25,983 nt of DNA from Clostridiales bacterium (GTDB lineage: Bacteria > Bacillota > Clostridia > Oscillospirales > CAG-382), in the NCBI GenBank assembly GCA_003343885.1, contig QAKH01000077.1, positions 1 to 25,983 of the forward strand. Reading direction: 5' to 3'. Numbering within the stretch: position 1 is the first letter of the stretch; every line of letters begins with the position of its first letter. Positions 14,883-23,202 of the stretch are shown piece by piece. A model generated the notes under the pieces. The model saw only the letters and a program-made list of their open reading frames with translations, was not told where the DNA came from and did not search any database. Both the position numbers and the translations under genes were made by a program.

Positions 14883-14950
14883 AATATTAAAATTATATAG
14901 CACAAATTTTTTTACAAACATAATCAAAATAAGGAAAGGATTGAAAAAGT

Positions 14951-15730
14951 ATGCCGACAGTCGGAGAAATTGATAAAGTGTTATCGCTTGCTGCCCCGAA
15001 AGAACTTTCGGAGAGTTGGGATAATGACGGAGTGATGTTTTGTTCTCATGCAAACGCCACGGTAAACAAGGTGCTTGCTGCGCTTGACGCAACCGACGCC
15101 GCTGTAAGTTTTGCCGCCGATAACGGTTTTGATTGCATTGTAACGCATCATCCTTTTATTTTCAGTCCGTTATCGAGAATAAACTCAGATGTGTACGGAA
15201 TTTTTAAAATCCTTATGGACGCAGGAATATCCGTTCTTTCTTATCATACAAGAATGGACAGTGCGGTCGGAGGCGTTAATGACTGCCTTGCGGAAATTTT
15301 AAACCTGAATAATATAGCGGCTTTCGGCGGTGAATCCGGAAACATCGGACGTGTAGGGGAGCTGTCGGAGCAAATGAGTCCTGAGGAATTTGCAAATTTC
15401 CTTAAGGAGAAATTGCATTGCGGAAATATAAGAGCCGCTTATTTTGACGATGAAAACAAAAAAATAAAACGTGTTGCGGTAGTCGGAGGAGGAGGCAAAA
15501 GCTTCTTATACGAGGCTTTTTGTGCCGGAGCTGACGCTTTTGTTACAAGCGAGGCGGCTCATAATACTTTTTATGACGCTAAGAAGCTTGGAATGTGCGT
15601 GTATGACTGTGGTCATTACTATACGGAAAATCAGATTTGCCGCCGCTTTGAGCAAATTCTTAAAGATAATTTCGGCGACAGTCTTGAAGTTTATTCCTTC
15701 GATACAGGTAGCCCTTACATCAATATTTAA
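14951..15730 (+). CDS. Nif3-like dinuclear metal centre protein (YqfO family), short form
   Basis: A 259-residue protein of the Nif3/GTP cyclohydrolase 1 type 2 family, which forms hexamers with a dinuclear metal site. Metal ligands are visible in THHPFIF (His66, His67), SYHTRMDSAVGGVND and the C-terminal SEAAHNTFYDAKK and DCGHYYTE. The Bacillus YqfO has about 370 residues because of a PII-like insert; here the two core domains are joined directly, as in the short form of E. coli YbgI. The function is uncertain. It follows trmK by 68 bases with AAGGAAAGG before ATG 14951, the conserved trmK-yqfO pairing. Confidence 0.9.
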   Translation: MPTVGEIDKVLSLAAPKELSESWDNDGVMFCSHANATVNKVLAALDATDAAVSFAADNGFDCIVTHHPFIFSPLSRINSDVYGIFKILMDAGISVLSYHTRMDSAVGGVNDCLAEILNLNNIAAFGGESGNIGRVGELSEQMSPEEFANFLKEKLHCGNIRAAYFDDENKKIKRVAVVGGGGKSFLYEAFCAGADAFVTSEAAHNTFYDAKKLGMCVYDCGHYYTENQICRRFEQILKDNFGDSLEVYSFDTGSPYINI

Positions 15731-15740
15731 TATTTTAATA

Positions 15741-15769
15741 ATACTTTTCTTTAGTTATTTCAAAAGTAT
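15741..15769. repeat. AT-rich inverted repeat before rqcH
   Basis: ATACTTTT (15741-15748) and AAAAGTAT (15762-15769) form a perfect 8-bp stem around a 13-base loop. No U tract follows directly, so it is a weak terminator candidate at best. Confidence 0.35.
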
Positions 15770-15841
15770 CGAGTGGTTCTTTTTGCGAAAACTTTCGTTG
15801 ATAAATTATTTTGCTTAATTTTGTTACTAGGAGTGATTTTT

Positions 15842-17647
15842 TTGCCGTTTGACGCCGGTGTCATGTATGCGGTGGTGTCCCAGTTAAAGGAAAGCGCCGT
15901 CGGTTCACGCATAGAAAAAGTGTATCAGCCGGAACGTGATGAAATCGTCCTGCTTTTAAGATCCAAGAACGGCTCAAGGAAGCTTCTTTTGTCGGCGTCG
16001 GCCGGCTGTTCACGAGTAGGATATATAAACGCTGACAGAGAAAATCCCGCGGTTCCGCCGATGTTCTGTATGCTGCTCCGCAAGCACTTAACAGGAGGAT
16101 ATATAACAGGAGTAAGGCAGATCGGATTTGACAGAGCTATGGAAATAGCGCTTGTTTCCTCCGATGAGCTGGGGTATTCTTCTGAAAAGTATCTTATTTG
16201 CGAAATAATGGGTACTTACAGCAATGTTATTTTACTTGATAAGGATAAGCACGTCATGTCAGTGCTTCACCCGGTAAGTCTGGGAGCGGATAATAAGCGC
16301 CAGGTACTTCCCGGATTTTTATACGAAAATCCCGATCCGCAGCCGGGAAAAATCAATGTTCCGGACGTGACGAAGGAGATTTTTGAAAGAATTGTCCAAA
16401 ATGATATAAACAGCTCGGTTTCCATGGCAGCTGATAAATACCTGGTTTCTCACTTTGCCGGTCTTTCACCGCTTACCGCACGTGAAATTGTTTACAGGGC
16501 GGCAAAAAGTACATCTGCTCCGCTTAATTTGTGCGAGGCAGAAAAGCTGTGGTTCTATTTTTCGGCAATATATACGGAACTTCTTCAAAACGGAAAATAT
16601 TCACCGTGCCTGATTTCTGATAAGAACGGCAAAGTTATTGATTTCTCTTTTTGCGAAATACGCCAGTATGCAGCTGACTGCGTTGTAAAAAAATATGACG
16701 ACATCAGTGAAATGTTAGATGTTTTCTATGAGGAAAAGGACAGGCTGCAAAGCATAAGGAGAAGGGGACAGGACATTCTCCGCCTGCTCACAAACGCCTC
16801 TCAGCGTATCGCAAAGAAAACAGAGCTGCAGCTCGCTTCCCTTGAGGAGAGTAAGCAGGCGGAAAAATGGAAGCTGTACGGCGACCTTGTGACGGCAAAT
16901 ATATACCTTTTGAAAAAGGGAATGACGGACGTCACGCTGGTTAATTATTTTGATGAAGCCATGCCCGAAATAAGAATTAAATTAAATGAAAGATACACTC
17001 CGGCGCAGAATGCGCAAGCCTTTTATAAAAAATATAATAAGGCAAAATCAGCCGGTGTAATGTGCCTTAAACAGCTTGAAGAGTCAAAAGCGGAAAACGC
17101 GTATATTGAAACGGTTTTTGACAGCCTTGCCAAAGCGGAAAATGAAAGCGACCTTGCCGAGGTACGGGCGGAGCTCGCAATGTCCGGTTACGGCAAGAAG
17201 CTTGACAATATGAGACGCTCGCACGGAGTCGGAAAATACCGTCAGAAGCTTAAGAAAAATCCCAAACCGCTGCACTTTGTTACAAGCGACGGATTTGATG
17301 TGTACTGCGGCAAAAATAATATTCAAAACGATTATGTAACTACAAAGCTTGCGGATAAAAACGATTACTGGTTTCACGTAAAGAACGCCGCCGGCTCTCA
17401 TGTAGTCATGAAATGCGGTGACACCGAGCCGCCTGCACAAAGCTTTACCGAGTGTGCGAAAATAGCTTTATATTACAGCTCGGAAAGGGAAAAGCCGCAG
17501 ACTGCCGTTGACTATACAAAGGCAAGGTATGTTAAAAAACCGTCCGGTGCAAAGCCCGGATTTGTGATTTACGAAAAAAACTATACTGCATACGTCACGG
17601 CTGATAAATCCGAGGTTCAAAAACTTTCAGCAGACAATAATAGTTAA
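15842..17647 (+). CDS. rqcH: Rqc2-type ribosome quality control factor RqcH (NFACT family)
   Basis: RqcH binds stalled 50S-peptidyl-tRNA complexes and directs the addition of C-terminal alanine tails that mark incomplete proteins for degradation; older annotations call it a fibronectin-binding protein. The protein has 601 residues from TTG 15842, giving the standard start M-PFDAGVMYAVVSQL with an AGGAG site; the frame is open 23 codons upstream but reads a non-homologous hydrophobic segment. The NFACT-N domain (about residues 1-260) has the functional Asp97-Arg98 pair in GFDRAM. A coiled-coil middle (about 290-440) and the NFACT-R domain (about 460-560, with VTSDGFDVYCGKNN and WFHVKNAAGSHVV) follow. 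All functional parts appear intact. Confidence 0.93.
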   Translation: MPFDAGVMYAVVSQLKESAVGSRIEKVYQPERDEIVLLLRSKNGSRKLLLSASAGCSRVGYINADRENPAVPPMFCMLLRKHLTGGYITGVRQIGFDRAMEIALVSSDELGYSSEKYLICEIMGTYSNVILLDKDKHVMSVLHPVSLGADNKRQVLPGFLYENPDPQPGKINVPDVTKEIFERIVQNDINSSVSMAADKYLVSHFAGLSPLTAREIVYRAAKSTSAPLNLCEAEKLWFYFSAIYTELLQNGKYSPCLISDKNGKVIDFSFCEIRQYAADCVVKKYDDISEMLDVFYEEKDRLQSIRRRGQDILRLLTNASQRIAKKTELQLASLEESKQAEKWKLYGDLVTANIYLLKKGMTDVTLVNYFDEAMPEIRIKLNERYTPAQNAQAFYKKYNKAKSAGVMCLKQLEESKAENAYIETVFDSLAKAENESDLAEVRAELAMSGYGKKLDNMRRSHGVGKYRQKLKKNPKPLHFVTSDGFDVYCGKNNIQNDYVTTKLADKNDYWFHVKNAAGSHVVMKCGDTEPPAQSFTECAKIALYYSSEREKPQTAVDYTKARYVKKPSGAKPGFVIYEKNYTAYVTADKSEVQKLSADNNS

Positions 17648-17665
17648 AAAACTGAATAGTTTTTT
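17646..17665 (+). terminator. Weak AT-rich terminator after rqcH
   Basis: AAAAAACT and AGTTTTTT form a perfect 8-bp stem with a GAAT loop that overlaps the rqcH stop codon; its descending arm is the U run. The stem has only one G-C pair, so termination may be partial. Confidence 0.4.
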
Positions 17666-17694
17666 GTATAAAAGTAAATAAAGAGTGAATTCTA

Positions 17695-17723
17695 TTGACA
17701 AGAAGGACTGTTTGTAGTAGACT
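17695..17723 (+). promoter_or_regulatory. Promoter of the T-box/aspS-gatAB operon
   Basis: TTGACA (17695-17700) is followed after 17 bases by TAGACT (17718-17723), a four-of-six -10 match. Transcription would start near 17730, just before the T-box stem I. Confidence 0.65.
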
Positions 17724-17729
17724 ACATGT

Positions 17730-18014
17730 TGAAAAGTGACGATGGGAAGAGTAGGGTATCAGGAAGTACGCTCAGAGAGCCGCTGTATGCTGTGAATGCG
17801 GTGCGTAGCAGGTGCTTGAAGAACATCCCGGAGCTTCTGAGATGAAAGCTTGGCGATTTGTGCCGTAGTTATTAGTTTCAGACGGAGAGTGCGCACGTTA
17901 GAGCGGCTGGGTATTGTAATGTACCGAAAGAGAGTGGACCTTAAAAGGTCAATAAGGGTGGCAACACGGATATAATTCGTCCCTGCGGAAATTTTTCCGC
18001 AGGGATTTTTGTTT
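17730..18014 (+). promoter_or_regulatory. T-box riboswitch controlling aspS-gatC/gatA/gatB
   Basis: A tRNA-sensing leader. Stem I has GATGGGAAGAGTA (17741-17753) and AGAGAGCCG (17774-17782). Its specifier region is TTGAAGAACATCCCGGAG (17817-17834), where AAC (Asn, 17822-17824), followed by A and UCC, occupies the usual specifier position. The overlapping GAA (17821-17823) would read Glu. The T-box proper is AGGGTGGCAACACGG (17955-17969); its TGGC bulge would pair with a tRNA end GCCA, fitting the G73 discriminator of Asn, Asp and Glu tRNAs. The terminator is an 11-bp stem CCCTGCGGAAA/TTTCCGCAGGG (17981-18004) plus a U run to 18010. Uncharged tRNA would stabilise the antiterminator and turn the operon on. 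Confidence 0.93.
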
Positions 18015-18083
18015 ATTTCCGGATTTCAATATTTAGCTTATTTTTGTAATAAAAAATTCGACATGTTCGAAAGGAAGAGATAA

Positions 18084-20174
18084 ATGGAAAAGAGAACGGA
18101 TTACTGCGGTTTGTTAAGCGAACTTCACGTCGGAAAAGATGTCAGCGTGTGCGGTTGGGTTCAAACCAAGCGCGACATGGGCGGCGTGGTGTTTATTGAC
18201 TTAAAGGACCGTGAGGGAACTTTGCAGGTTGTATTTGATTTTAGCTCAATGCCTGCCGAGCAATTTCACATCGCCGAAAATCTCAAAAATCAGTATGTTA
18301 TTTCAGTTGGCGGAAAAATTCGCTTAAGAAGCGAAGATACAATAAATCCAAAAATCAGCACAGGTACAGTTGAGCTTGCGGCTGACAGACTTGAGCTGTT
18401 GTCTGAGGCACGTGCACTCCCTTTTCAGCTTGAGGAAGCTGCCTCTGTAAGAGAAGATCTTCGCTTGAAATACCGTTTTCTCGATATACGCCGTCCGGAA
18501 ATGCAGTACAATCTGAAATTTCGTCATAAGGTTTCAAGAATTGCGAGAAATTACCTTGATTCGGATGGATTCGTAGAGGTTGAAACACCTTATTTGACTA
18601 AATCAACTCCCGAAGGAGCAAGAGATTATCTTGTTCCAAGCCGCGTACACCCGGGAATGTTCTATGCACTCCCGCAGTCTCCGCAGATTTTTAAGCAGCT
18701 GCTTATGGTTGGCGGAATGGATAAATACTACCAGATCGCACGCTGTTTCAGAGATGAGGACTTAAGAGCTGACAGACAGCCGGAGTTTACTCAGGTTGAC
18801 ATGGAATTGTCCTTTGTTGAACAGGAGGACGTGCTTGTTCATCTTGAAAAAATGTTTAAATACATTTTTAAAAATGCGCTTGGCGTCGATATCAAATATG
18901 ATTTTCCCCGTTTAACATGGCGTGAGTGTATGGATAAGTACGGCTGTGACAAGCCTGACCTCAGATTCGGTCTTGAAATAACGGATGTTACTGACATCGC
19001 AGCAAAAAGCGATTTTTCGGTGTTTAAGTCCGTAACACGTTCAGGCGGCGTAGTGCGTGCTATCAATGTAAAGGGAAAGAGCGATTTTACCCGTTCCCAA
19101 ATTGAGGAACTTACCGATAAAGCCGTTTCATATGGTGCAAAGGGAATGGCGTGGATTGCAGTTCGACCGGATGCGCAGCTGTATACTATTTTGACAAAGT
19201 ATTTTTCTGAAGACGTAATGAATGAGCTCCTTGACAGAGTTGCGGCAAAGCCCGGAGACTTTATTCTGTTCTGTGCAGATAAGCTTGCAACGGTAAGAAA
19301 AGTACTTGGCGCTTTAAGAAATGACCTTGGTACTATGCTCGACCTTAAGAAAAAAGACGATTTCAAGCTTATGTTTGTTATCGACTTCCCTGAGTTTGAG
19401 TATTCGGAAGAAGAAGGCAGATACGTTGCAATGCACCATCCGTTTACTATGCCGTATCCCGAAGACCTTGAATACCTTGAAACAGATCCGGAACGTGTCA
19501 GAGCGCAGGCATACGACGTTGTCCTCAACGGCGTAGAACTCGGAAGCGGCTCTGTTCGTATTCACGACCGTTCGGTGCAGAAGAAAATGTTTAAAGCTCT
19601 CGGCTTTACCAAAGAGCAGACCGAAGAACGGTTTGGCTTTATGATAAACGCTTTCAGATACGGAACTCCTCCGCACGCCGGATTTGCTTTCGGTCTTGAC
19701 AGACTTGTAATGCTTATGCTCGGTGCAGAGTCACTCCGTGACGTAATAGCTTTTCCTAAAACAAAAGACGCATCCTGTCTCATGACCGAAGCGCCTAACG
19801 TCGTTGATATAAAACAGCTTGAAGAACTTTCGCTCTTATCTCTTTCAGAGAGTATCGACGAAAGCGGAGCAAGAGTTTCCGCAAAAAAGAATATTAAGAA
19901 AATTGACGTTGATTCTGTTGCAAACCTTGCAAAGCTTACTGTTTCCGAAGATAAAAAGGATAAGCTTGAACAGGACATGGAATCGGTTATTGATTTTGCA
20001 AACGCGCTTAATGAGCTTGACACTGAAGGCGTGCCGGTAAGAGAACATATTGTTCCGACAAGTAATGTTTTCAGAGAAGATAATCCGGAGCAGCCCTTTG
20101 AGAGAAGCGAACTTCTGGCAAATGCAAAAACCAAAACAGCAGAATATATATACGTTCCGCGTGTTGTTGAGTAA
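18084..20174 (+). CDS. aspS: Aspartyl-tRNA synthetase fused to GatC
   Basis: A 696-residue protein. Residues 1 to about 590 are a bacterial-type AspRS: an anticodon-binding OB fold (1-110), then class II motifs (motif 1 around SPEGARDYLVPSR, motif 2 FRDEDLRADRQPEFTQ, motif 3 AFGLDRLVM) and the GAD insert (about 285-420). A linker of about 20 residues leads to a complete GatC (about 607-696), with VANLAKLTVSE, then SNVFREDNPEQPF and the C-terminal YIYVPRVVE as in stand-alone GatC. No stop or credible internal start separates the parts. It would charge tRNA-Asp and probably, as a non-discriminating enzyme, tRNA-Asn, and supply the GatC needed to hold GatA and GatB together. ATG 18084 has AAAGGAAG upstream. 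Confidence 0.93.
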   Translation: MEKRTDYCGLLSELHVGKDVSVCGWVQTKRDMGGVVFIDLKDREGTLQVVFDFSSMPAEQFHIAENLKNQYVISVGGKIRLRSEDTINPKISTGTVELAADRLELLSEARALPFQLEEAASVREDLRLKYRFLDIRRPEMQYNLKFRHKVSRIARNYLDSDGFVEVETPYLTKSTPEGARDYLVPSRVHPGMFYALPQSPQIFKQLLMVGGMDKYYQIARCFRDEDLRADRQPEFTQVDMELSFVEQEDVLVHLEKMFKYIFKNALGVDIKYDFPRLTWRECMDKYGCDKPDLRFGLEITDVTDIAAKSDFSVFKSVTRSGGVVRAINVKGKSDFTRSQIEELTDKAVSYGAKGMAWIAVRPDAQLYTILTKYFSEDVMNELLDRVAAKPGDFILFCADKLATVRKVLGALRNDLGTMLDLKKKDDFKLMFVIDFPEFEYSEEEGRYVAMHHPFTMPYPEDLEYLETDPERVRAQAYDVVLNGVELGSGSVRIHDRSVQKKMFKALGFTKEQTEERFGFMINAFRYGTPPHAGFAFGLDRLVMLMLGAESLRDVIAFPKTKDASCLMTEAPNVVDIKQLEELSLLSLSESIDESGARVSAKKNIKKIDVDSVANLAKLTVSEDKKDKLEQDMESVIDFANALNELDTEGVPVREHIVPTSNVFREDNPEQPFERSELLANAKTKTAEYIYVPRVVE

Positions 20175-20189
20175 AAAGGAGGAAAAAGA

Positions 20190-21617
20190 ATGTCTGAACT
20201 TACTAAACTTACAATAAGACAAATGCGCCGTATGCTCGACGAGAAAGAAATTTCCTCCGAAGAACTGACGGACGCTTTTTACGGCGAGATTGATGCGCGT
20301 GAAAGTGAGATAGGCGCTTTTATACGCCTTACCAAAAATGAGGCTAAAGAGGCGGCACGCAGCTGCGACTCGTCAGCTAATGAAGGCAAAAGCGCACTGT
20401 ACGGTATTCCATGCGCAATAAAGGACAATATCTGCACAAAAGGTGTAAATACTACCTGCGCTTCAAAAATGCTTGAAGACTTTGTTCCGTGCTACGATGC
20501 GACCGTTATAGAAAAGCTAAAAAGCCAAGGATATGTAATGCTCGGAAAGCTTAACATGGACGAGTTTGCCATGGGAAGCACCACGGAAAATTCCGCTTTC
20601 CACGTTACGAAAAATCCTGTTAATACGGAATGTGTGCCGGGCGGGTCCAGCGGAGGAAGCGCTGCGGCGGTTGCGGCTGGCTTTGCGCCATATACTCTTG
20701 GCTCCGACACGGGCGGCTCAATACGTCAGCCGGCGGCGTTCTGCGGAGTTGTGGGCATGAAACCGACATATGGAGCGGTTTCAAGATACGGACTTGTTGC
20801 CTTTGCTTCTTCACTTGACCAGATAGGTCCGCTTACACAAAACGTGTACGATAACGCAATGGTTTTCTCTGCAATAAGCGGCAATGACGCAAAGGACGCT
20901 ACCTCTATAAAGAACGGTTATTCCGACTGTCTTGCCGATATTGAAAAGGGAATAAGGGGGCTTAAAATAGCGCTTCCCATTGACTTTTTCGCAGAAGGTA
21001 TTGATAAGGAAGTAAAAGAGGCTGTTTTTGCCGCCGCAAAGAAGTTTGAGTCACTCGGTGCAAGTATTTCCGAGGTTAAGATGCCATCGCTCAAAGACGC
21101 TCTTCCTGCATACTACGTAATTTCTTCCGCAGAAGCATCGTCAAATCTCGCACGCTTTGACGGCGTCAGATACGGTCACCGCTCTGATAATTATACGGAT
21201 ATAGGGGAGTTATATAAGAATACCCGCGACGAGGGATTCGGAGATGAAGTAAAACGCAGAATACTTCTCGGTACATTTGCTTTGTCCTCTGGTTATTACG
21301 ACGCTTATTATAAAAAAGCGCTTCAGGCAAGAAGCCTTATTATAAACGAATATGAAAAAGTTTTTGATAAATATGATGTGATACTTTCTCCTGTTGCTCC
21401 GACACCGGCTTATAAGCTCGGCTCCAAAACTGGAAATCCGATAGAAATGTATCTCGGCGATATCTACACGGTTCCGGTAAATATAGCCGGAGTCCCGGCA
21501 CTTTCACTTCCTTGCGGAAAAACATCTGAAGGTCTGCCGATCGGCATGCAGCTTATAGGAAAAGCACTAAGCGAACCGACGCTTTACCGCACTGGATATG
21601 CGTACGAACAGGCATGA
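20190..21617 (+). CDS. gatA: Asp-tRNA(Asn)/Glu-tRNA(Gln) amidotransferase subunit A
   Basis: The glutaminase subunit of GatCAB, an amidase-signature enzyme that frees ammonia from glutamine and channels it to GatB. It has 475 residues. The Ser-cisSer-Lys triad is intact: Lys78 in AIKDN, Ser153 in GGSSGGS and Ser177 in SDTGGSIRQPA, each one less than the S. aureus numbering I recall (79/154/178). The start is ATG 20190, 15 bases after the aspS-gatC stop, with a strong AAAGGAGG site. Its stop overlaps an upstream ATG of gatB. It is transcribed from the T-box promoter. Confidence 0.97.
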   Translation: MSELTKLTIRQMRRMLDEKEISSEELTDAFYGEIDARESEIGAFIRLTKNEAKEAARSCDSSANEGKSALYGIPCAIKDNICTKGVNTTCASKMLEDFVPCYDATVIEKLKSQGYVMLGKLNMDEFAMGSTTENSAFHVTKNPVNTECVPGGSSGGSAAAVAAGFAPYTLGSDTGGSIRQPAAFCGVVGMKPTYGAVSRYGLVAFASSLDQIGPLTQNVYDNAMVFSAISGNDAKDATSIKNGYSDCLADIEKGIRGLKIALPIDFFAEGIDKEVKEAVFAAAKKFESLGASISEVKMPSLKDALPAYYVISSAEASSNLARFDGVRYGHRSDNYTDIGELYKNTRDEGFGDEVKRRILLGTFALSSGYYDAYYKKALQARSLIINEYEKVFDKYDVILSPVAPTPAYKLGSKTGNPIEMYLGDIYTVPVNIAGVPALSLPCGKTSEGLPIGMQLIGKALSEPTLYRTGYAYEQA

Positions 21618-21634
21618 AGGGAGGTCTATTGATA

Positions 21635-23065
21635 ATGAATCTTTATAAAGGCTATGAAATGGTTATAGGTCTTGAAGTTCACGTCGAACTTAAGACAAAA
21701 ACAAAGATATTCTGTAATTGCAAAACCGACTTCGGCGCTGAACCGAATACACATGTGTGTCCTGTGTGTATGGGTATGCCCGGAACTTTGCCGGTTCTCA
21801 ACGAAAAAGTTGTCGATTATGCCGTAAAAGCTGGAATTGCTACTAACTGTACTATTGCACGCCACTCAAAGCAGGACAGAAAAAATTACTTCTACCCTGA
21901 TCTTCCAAAAGCTTATCAGATTTCACAGTACGATCTGCCTCTTTGCGAGCACGGCTATTTGGATATCGAAAGTGAGTCCGGTACAAAACGTGTAGGTATT
22001 ACCCGTATCCATATTGAGGAAGACGCCGGAAAGCTTGTTCACGACGAAAAGCTCGGCACGCTTATCGACTGTAACAGATGCGGCGTTCCGCTTATAGAGA
22101 TAGTATCTGAGCCCGACATAAGAAGCGCCGCCGAAGCGGACGCATACCTTCGCAAGCTTCGTGCAACGATTATGTATACCGGAGTTTCCGACTGCAAGAT
22201 GAATGAAGGCTCACTCAGATGCGACGTAAACCTTTCTGTAAGAAAACCGGGTGAACCGTTCGGTACAAGAACCGAAATGAAAAATCTTAATTCTTTCCAG
22301 TTTATCGCAAAGGCCATTGACTATGAGTACAAACGCCAGGTTGACGCAATAGAGAGCGGCGAGGGTGTTGTACAGGAAACAAGGCGCTTTGATGCGGACT
22401 CCGGAAAAACCTACTCAATGCGTAAAAAAGAGGACGCAAACGATTATCGTTATTTCCCGGATCCGGATCTTCCGCCGATTGAGATAAGCGAGGAAAGACT
22501 TGCGCGTCTGAAATCTGAAATTCCCATGCTTCCGGATCAGAGAAAAGCCTTGTATACCGAAAAATTCGGTCTTACATCATATGACAGCGAGGTTATAACC
22601 AACGACATCTCGGTTGCAGACTACTTTGAGAAATGCGCCGGCGCGACAGATTACCCGAAGCTTGCGGCGAATATGCTTATAACAGATATCCTCAGAACTG
22701 TCGATGAGCAAAGCGGAAAAATACCGGTAAAGGCCGAAAGTCTTGCAGCTGTTGCCCAAATGCAGGGAACACAGAAGATTAATAGTTCAACCGCTAAAAA
22801 GCTTGTCAAAGAGCTGATAGAGTCCGATTTTGATCCGGTAAAATACGTTGAGGATAATGACCTTGAGCAGATAAACGACAGAGAACTGCTCTCAAAGCTG
22901 ATAGACAAGGCTATCTCGGAAAATCCGAAGTCTGTTGAGGACTATAAGGCAGGCAAACAGTCAGCGTTAAAGGCAATTATAGGAAAAGTAATGGCGCAGA
23001 CAGGCGGCAAAGGAAATCCGGTCGTTATTAACGAGTTGATGGATGAATTTGCAAGCAAGCTATAA
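21635..23065 (+). CDS. gatB: Asp-tRNA(Asn)/Glu-tRNA(Gln) amidotransferase subunit B
   Basis: The kinase/transamidase subunit of GatCAB, which phosphorylates the side chain of Asp or Glu on the misacylated tRNA and amidates it. It has 476 residues from ATG 21635, preceded by GGGAGG; an overlapping earlier ATG at 21614 (sharing ATGA with the gatA stop) would add seven residues and is less likely. The family start GYEMVIGLEVHVEL, the zinc cysteines Cys27, Cys29, Cys42 and Cys45 (CNC and CPVC), and the C-terminal helical YqeY-like tail domain (about 325-476) are present. A strong terminator follows at 23122. Confidence 0.97.
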   Translation: MNLYKGYEMVIGLEVHVELKTKTKIFCNCKTDFGAEPNTHVCPVCMGMPGTLPVLNEKVVDYAVKAGIATNCTIARHSKQDRKNYFYPDLPKAYQISQYDLPLCEHGYLDIESESGTKRVGITRIHIEEDAGKLVHDEKLGTLIDCNRCGVPLIEIVSEPDIRSAAEADAYLRKLRATIMYTGVSDCKMNEGSLRCDVNLSVRKPGEPFGTRTEMKNLNSFQFIAKAIDYEYKRQVDAIESGEGVVQETRRFDADSGKTYSMRKKEDANDYRYFPDPDLPPIEISEERLARLKSEIPMLPDQRKALYTEKFGLTSYDSEVITNDISVADYFEKCAGATDYPKLAANMLITDILRTVDEQSGKIPVKAESLAAVAQMQGTQKINSSTAKKLVKELIESDFDPVKYVEDNDLEQINDRELLSKLIDKAISENPKSVEDYKAGKQSALKAIIGKVMAQTGGKGNPVVINELMDEFASKL

Positions 23066-23121
23066 TTAATAACAATAATAAGCGAATTTTCAAATACCTC
23101 TGTAAATCAGTAATGAGTATA

Positions 23122-23165
23122 AAAAATGCTTCCCATAGGAAATTAACGGGAAGCATTTTTATATT
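23122..23165. terminator. Strong bidirectional terminator after gatB and the GNAT gene
   Basis: AAAAATGCTTCCC (23122-23134) and GGGAAGCATTTTT (23148-23160) form a perfect 13-bp stem around a 13-base loop. Both strands continue into a T run, so it ends gatB on the plus strand and the hflKC-GNAT transcript on the minus strand. Confidence 0.9.
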
Positions 23166-23202
23166 CTTTTTTCTCTGTAAAACTTACGGTACAAAAATCA
23201 GA

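Noticed and set aside
14514..15092. A 192-codon open frame on the minus strand across trmK and the Nif3-like gene.
   Set aside because: It spans two clear genes and their gap on the other strand, and its product has no recognisable motif.
17646..18083. A tRNA gene or other known RNA in the 440-base gap before aspS.
   Set aside because: The conserved T-box sequences and terminator explain the gap; no cloverleaf is seen.
18839..19528. A 229-codon minus-strand frame, Ser- and Arg-rich.
   Set aside because: It is antisense to the AspRS domain and its composition is that expected from the reverse strand of a codon-biased gene.
19861..19910. A possible separate start for GatC within the fusion.
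   Set aside because: No ATG with a ribosome site occurs in the linker; the TTG codons nearby lack a purine-rich sequence at a suitable distance.
19562..20134. A 190-codon minus-strand frame over the AspRS-GatC junction.
   Set aside because: It is antisense to the well supported fusion gene; composition (Ser-rich, low complexity) is that of a shadow frame.
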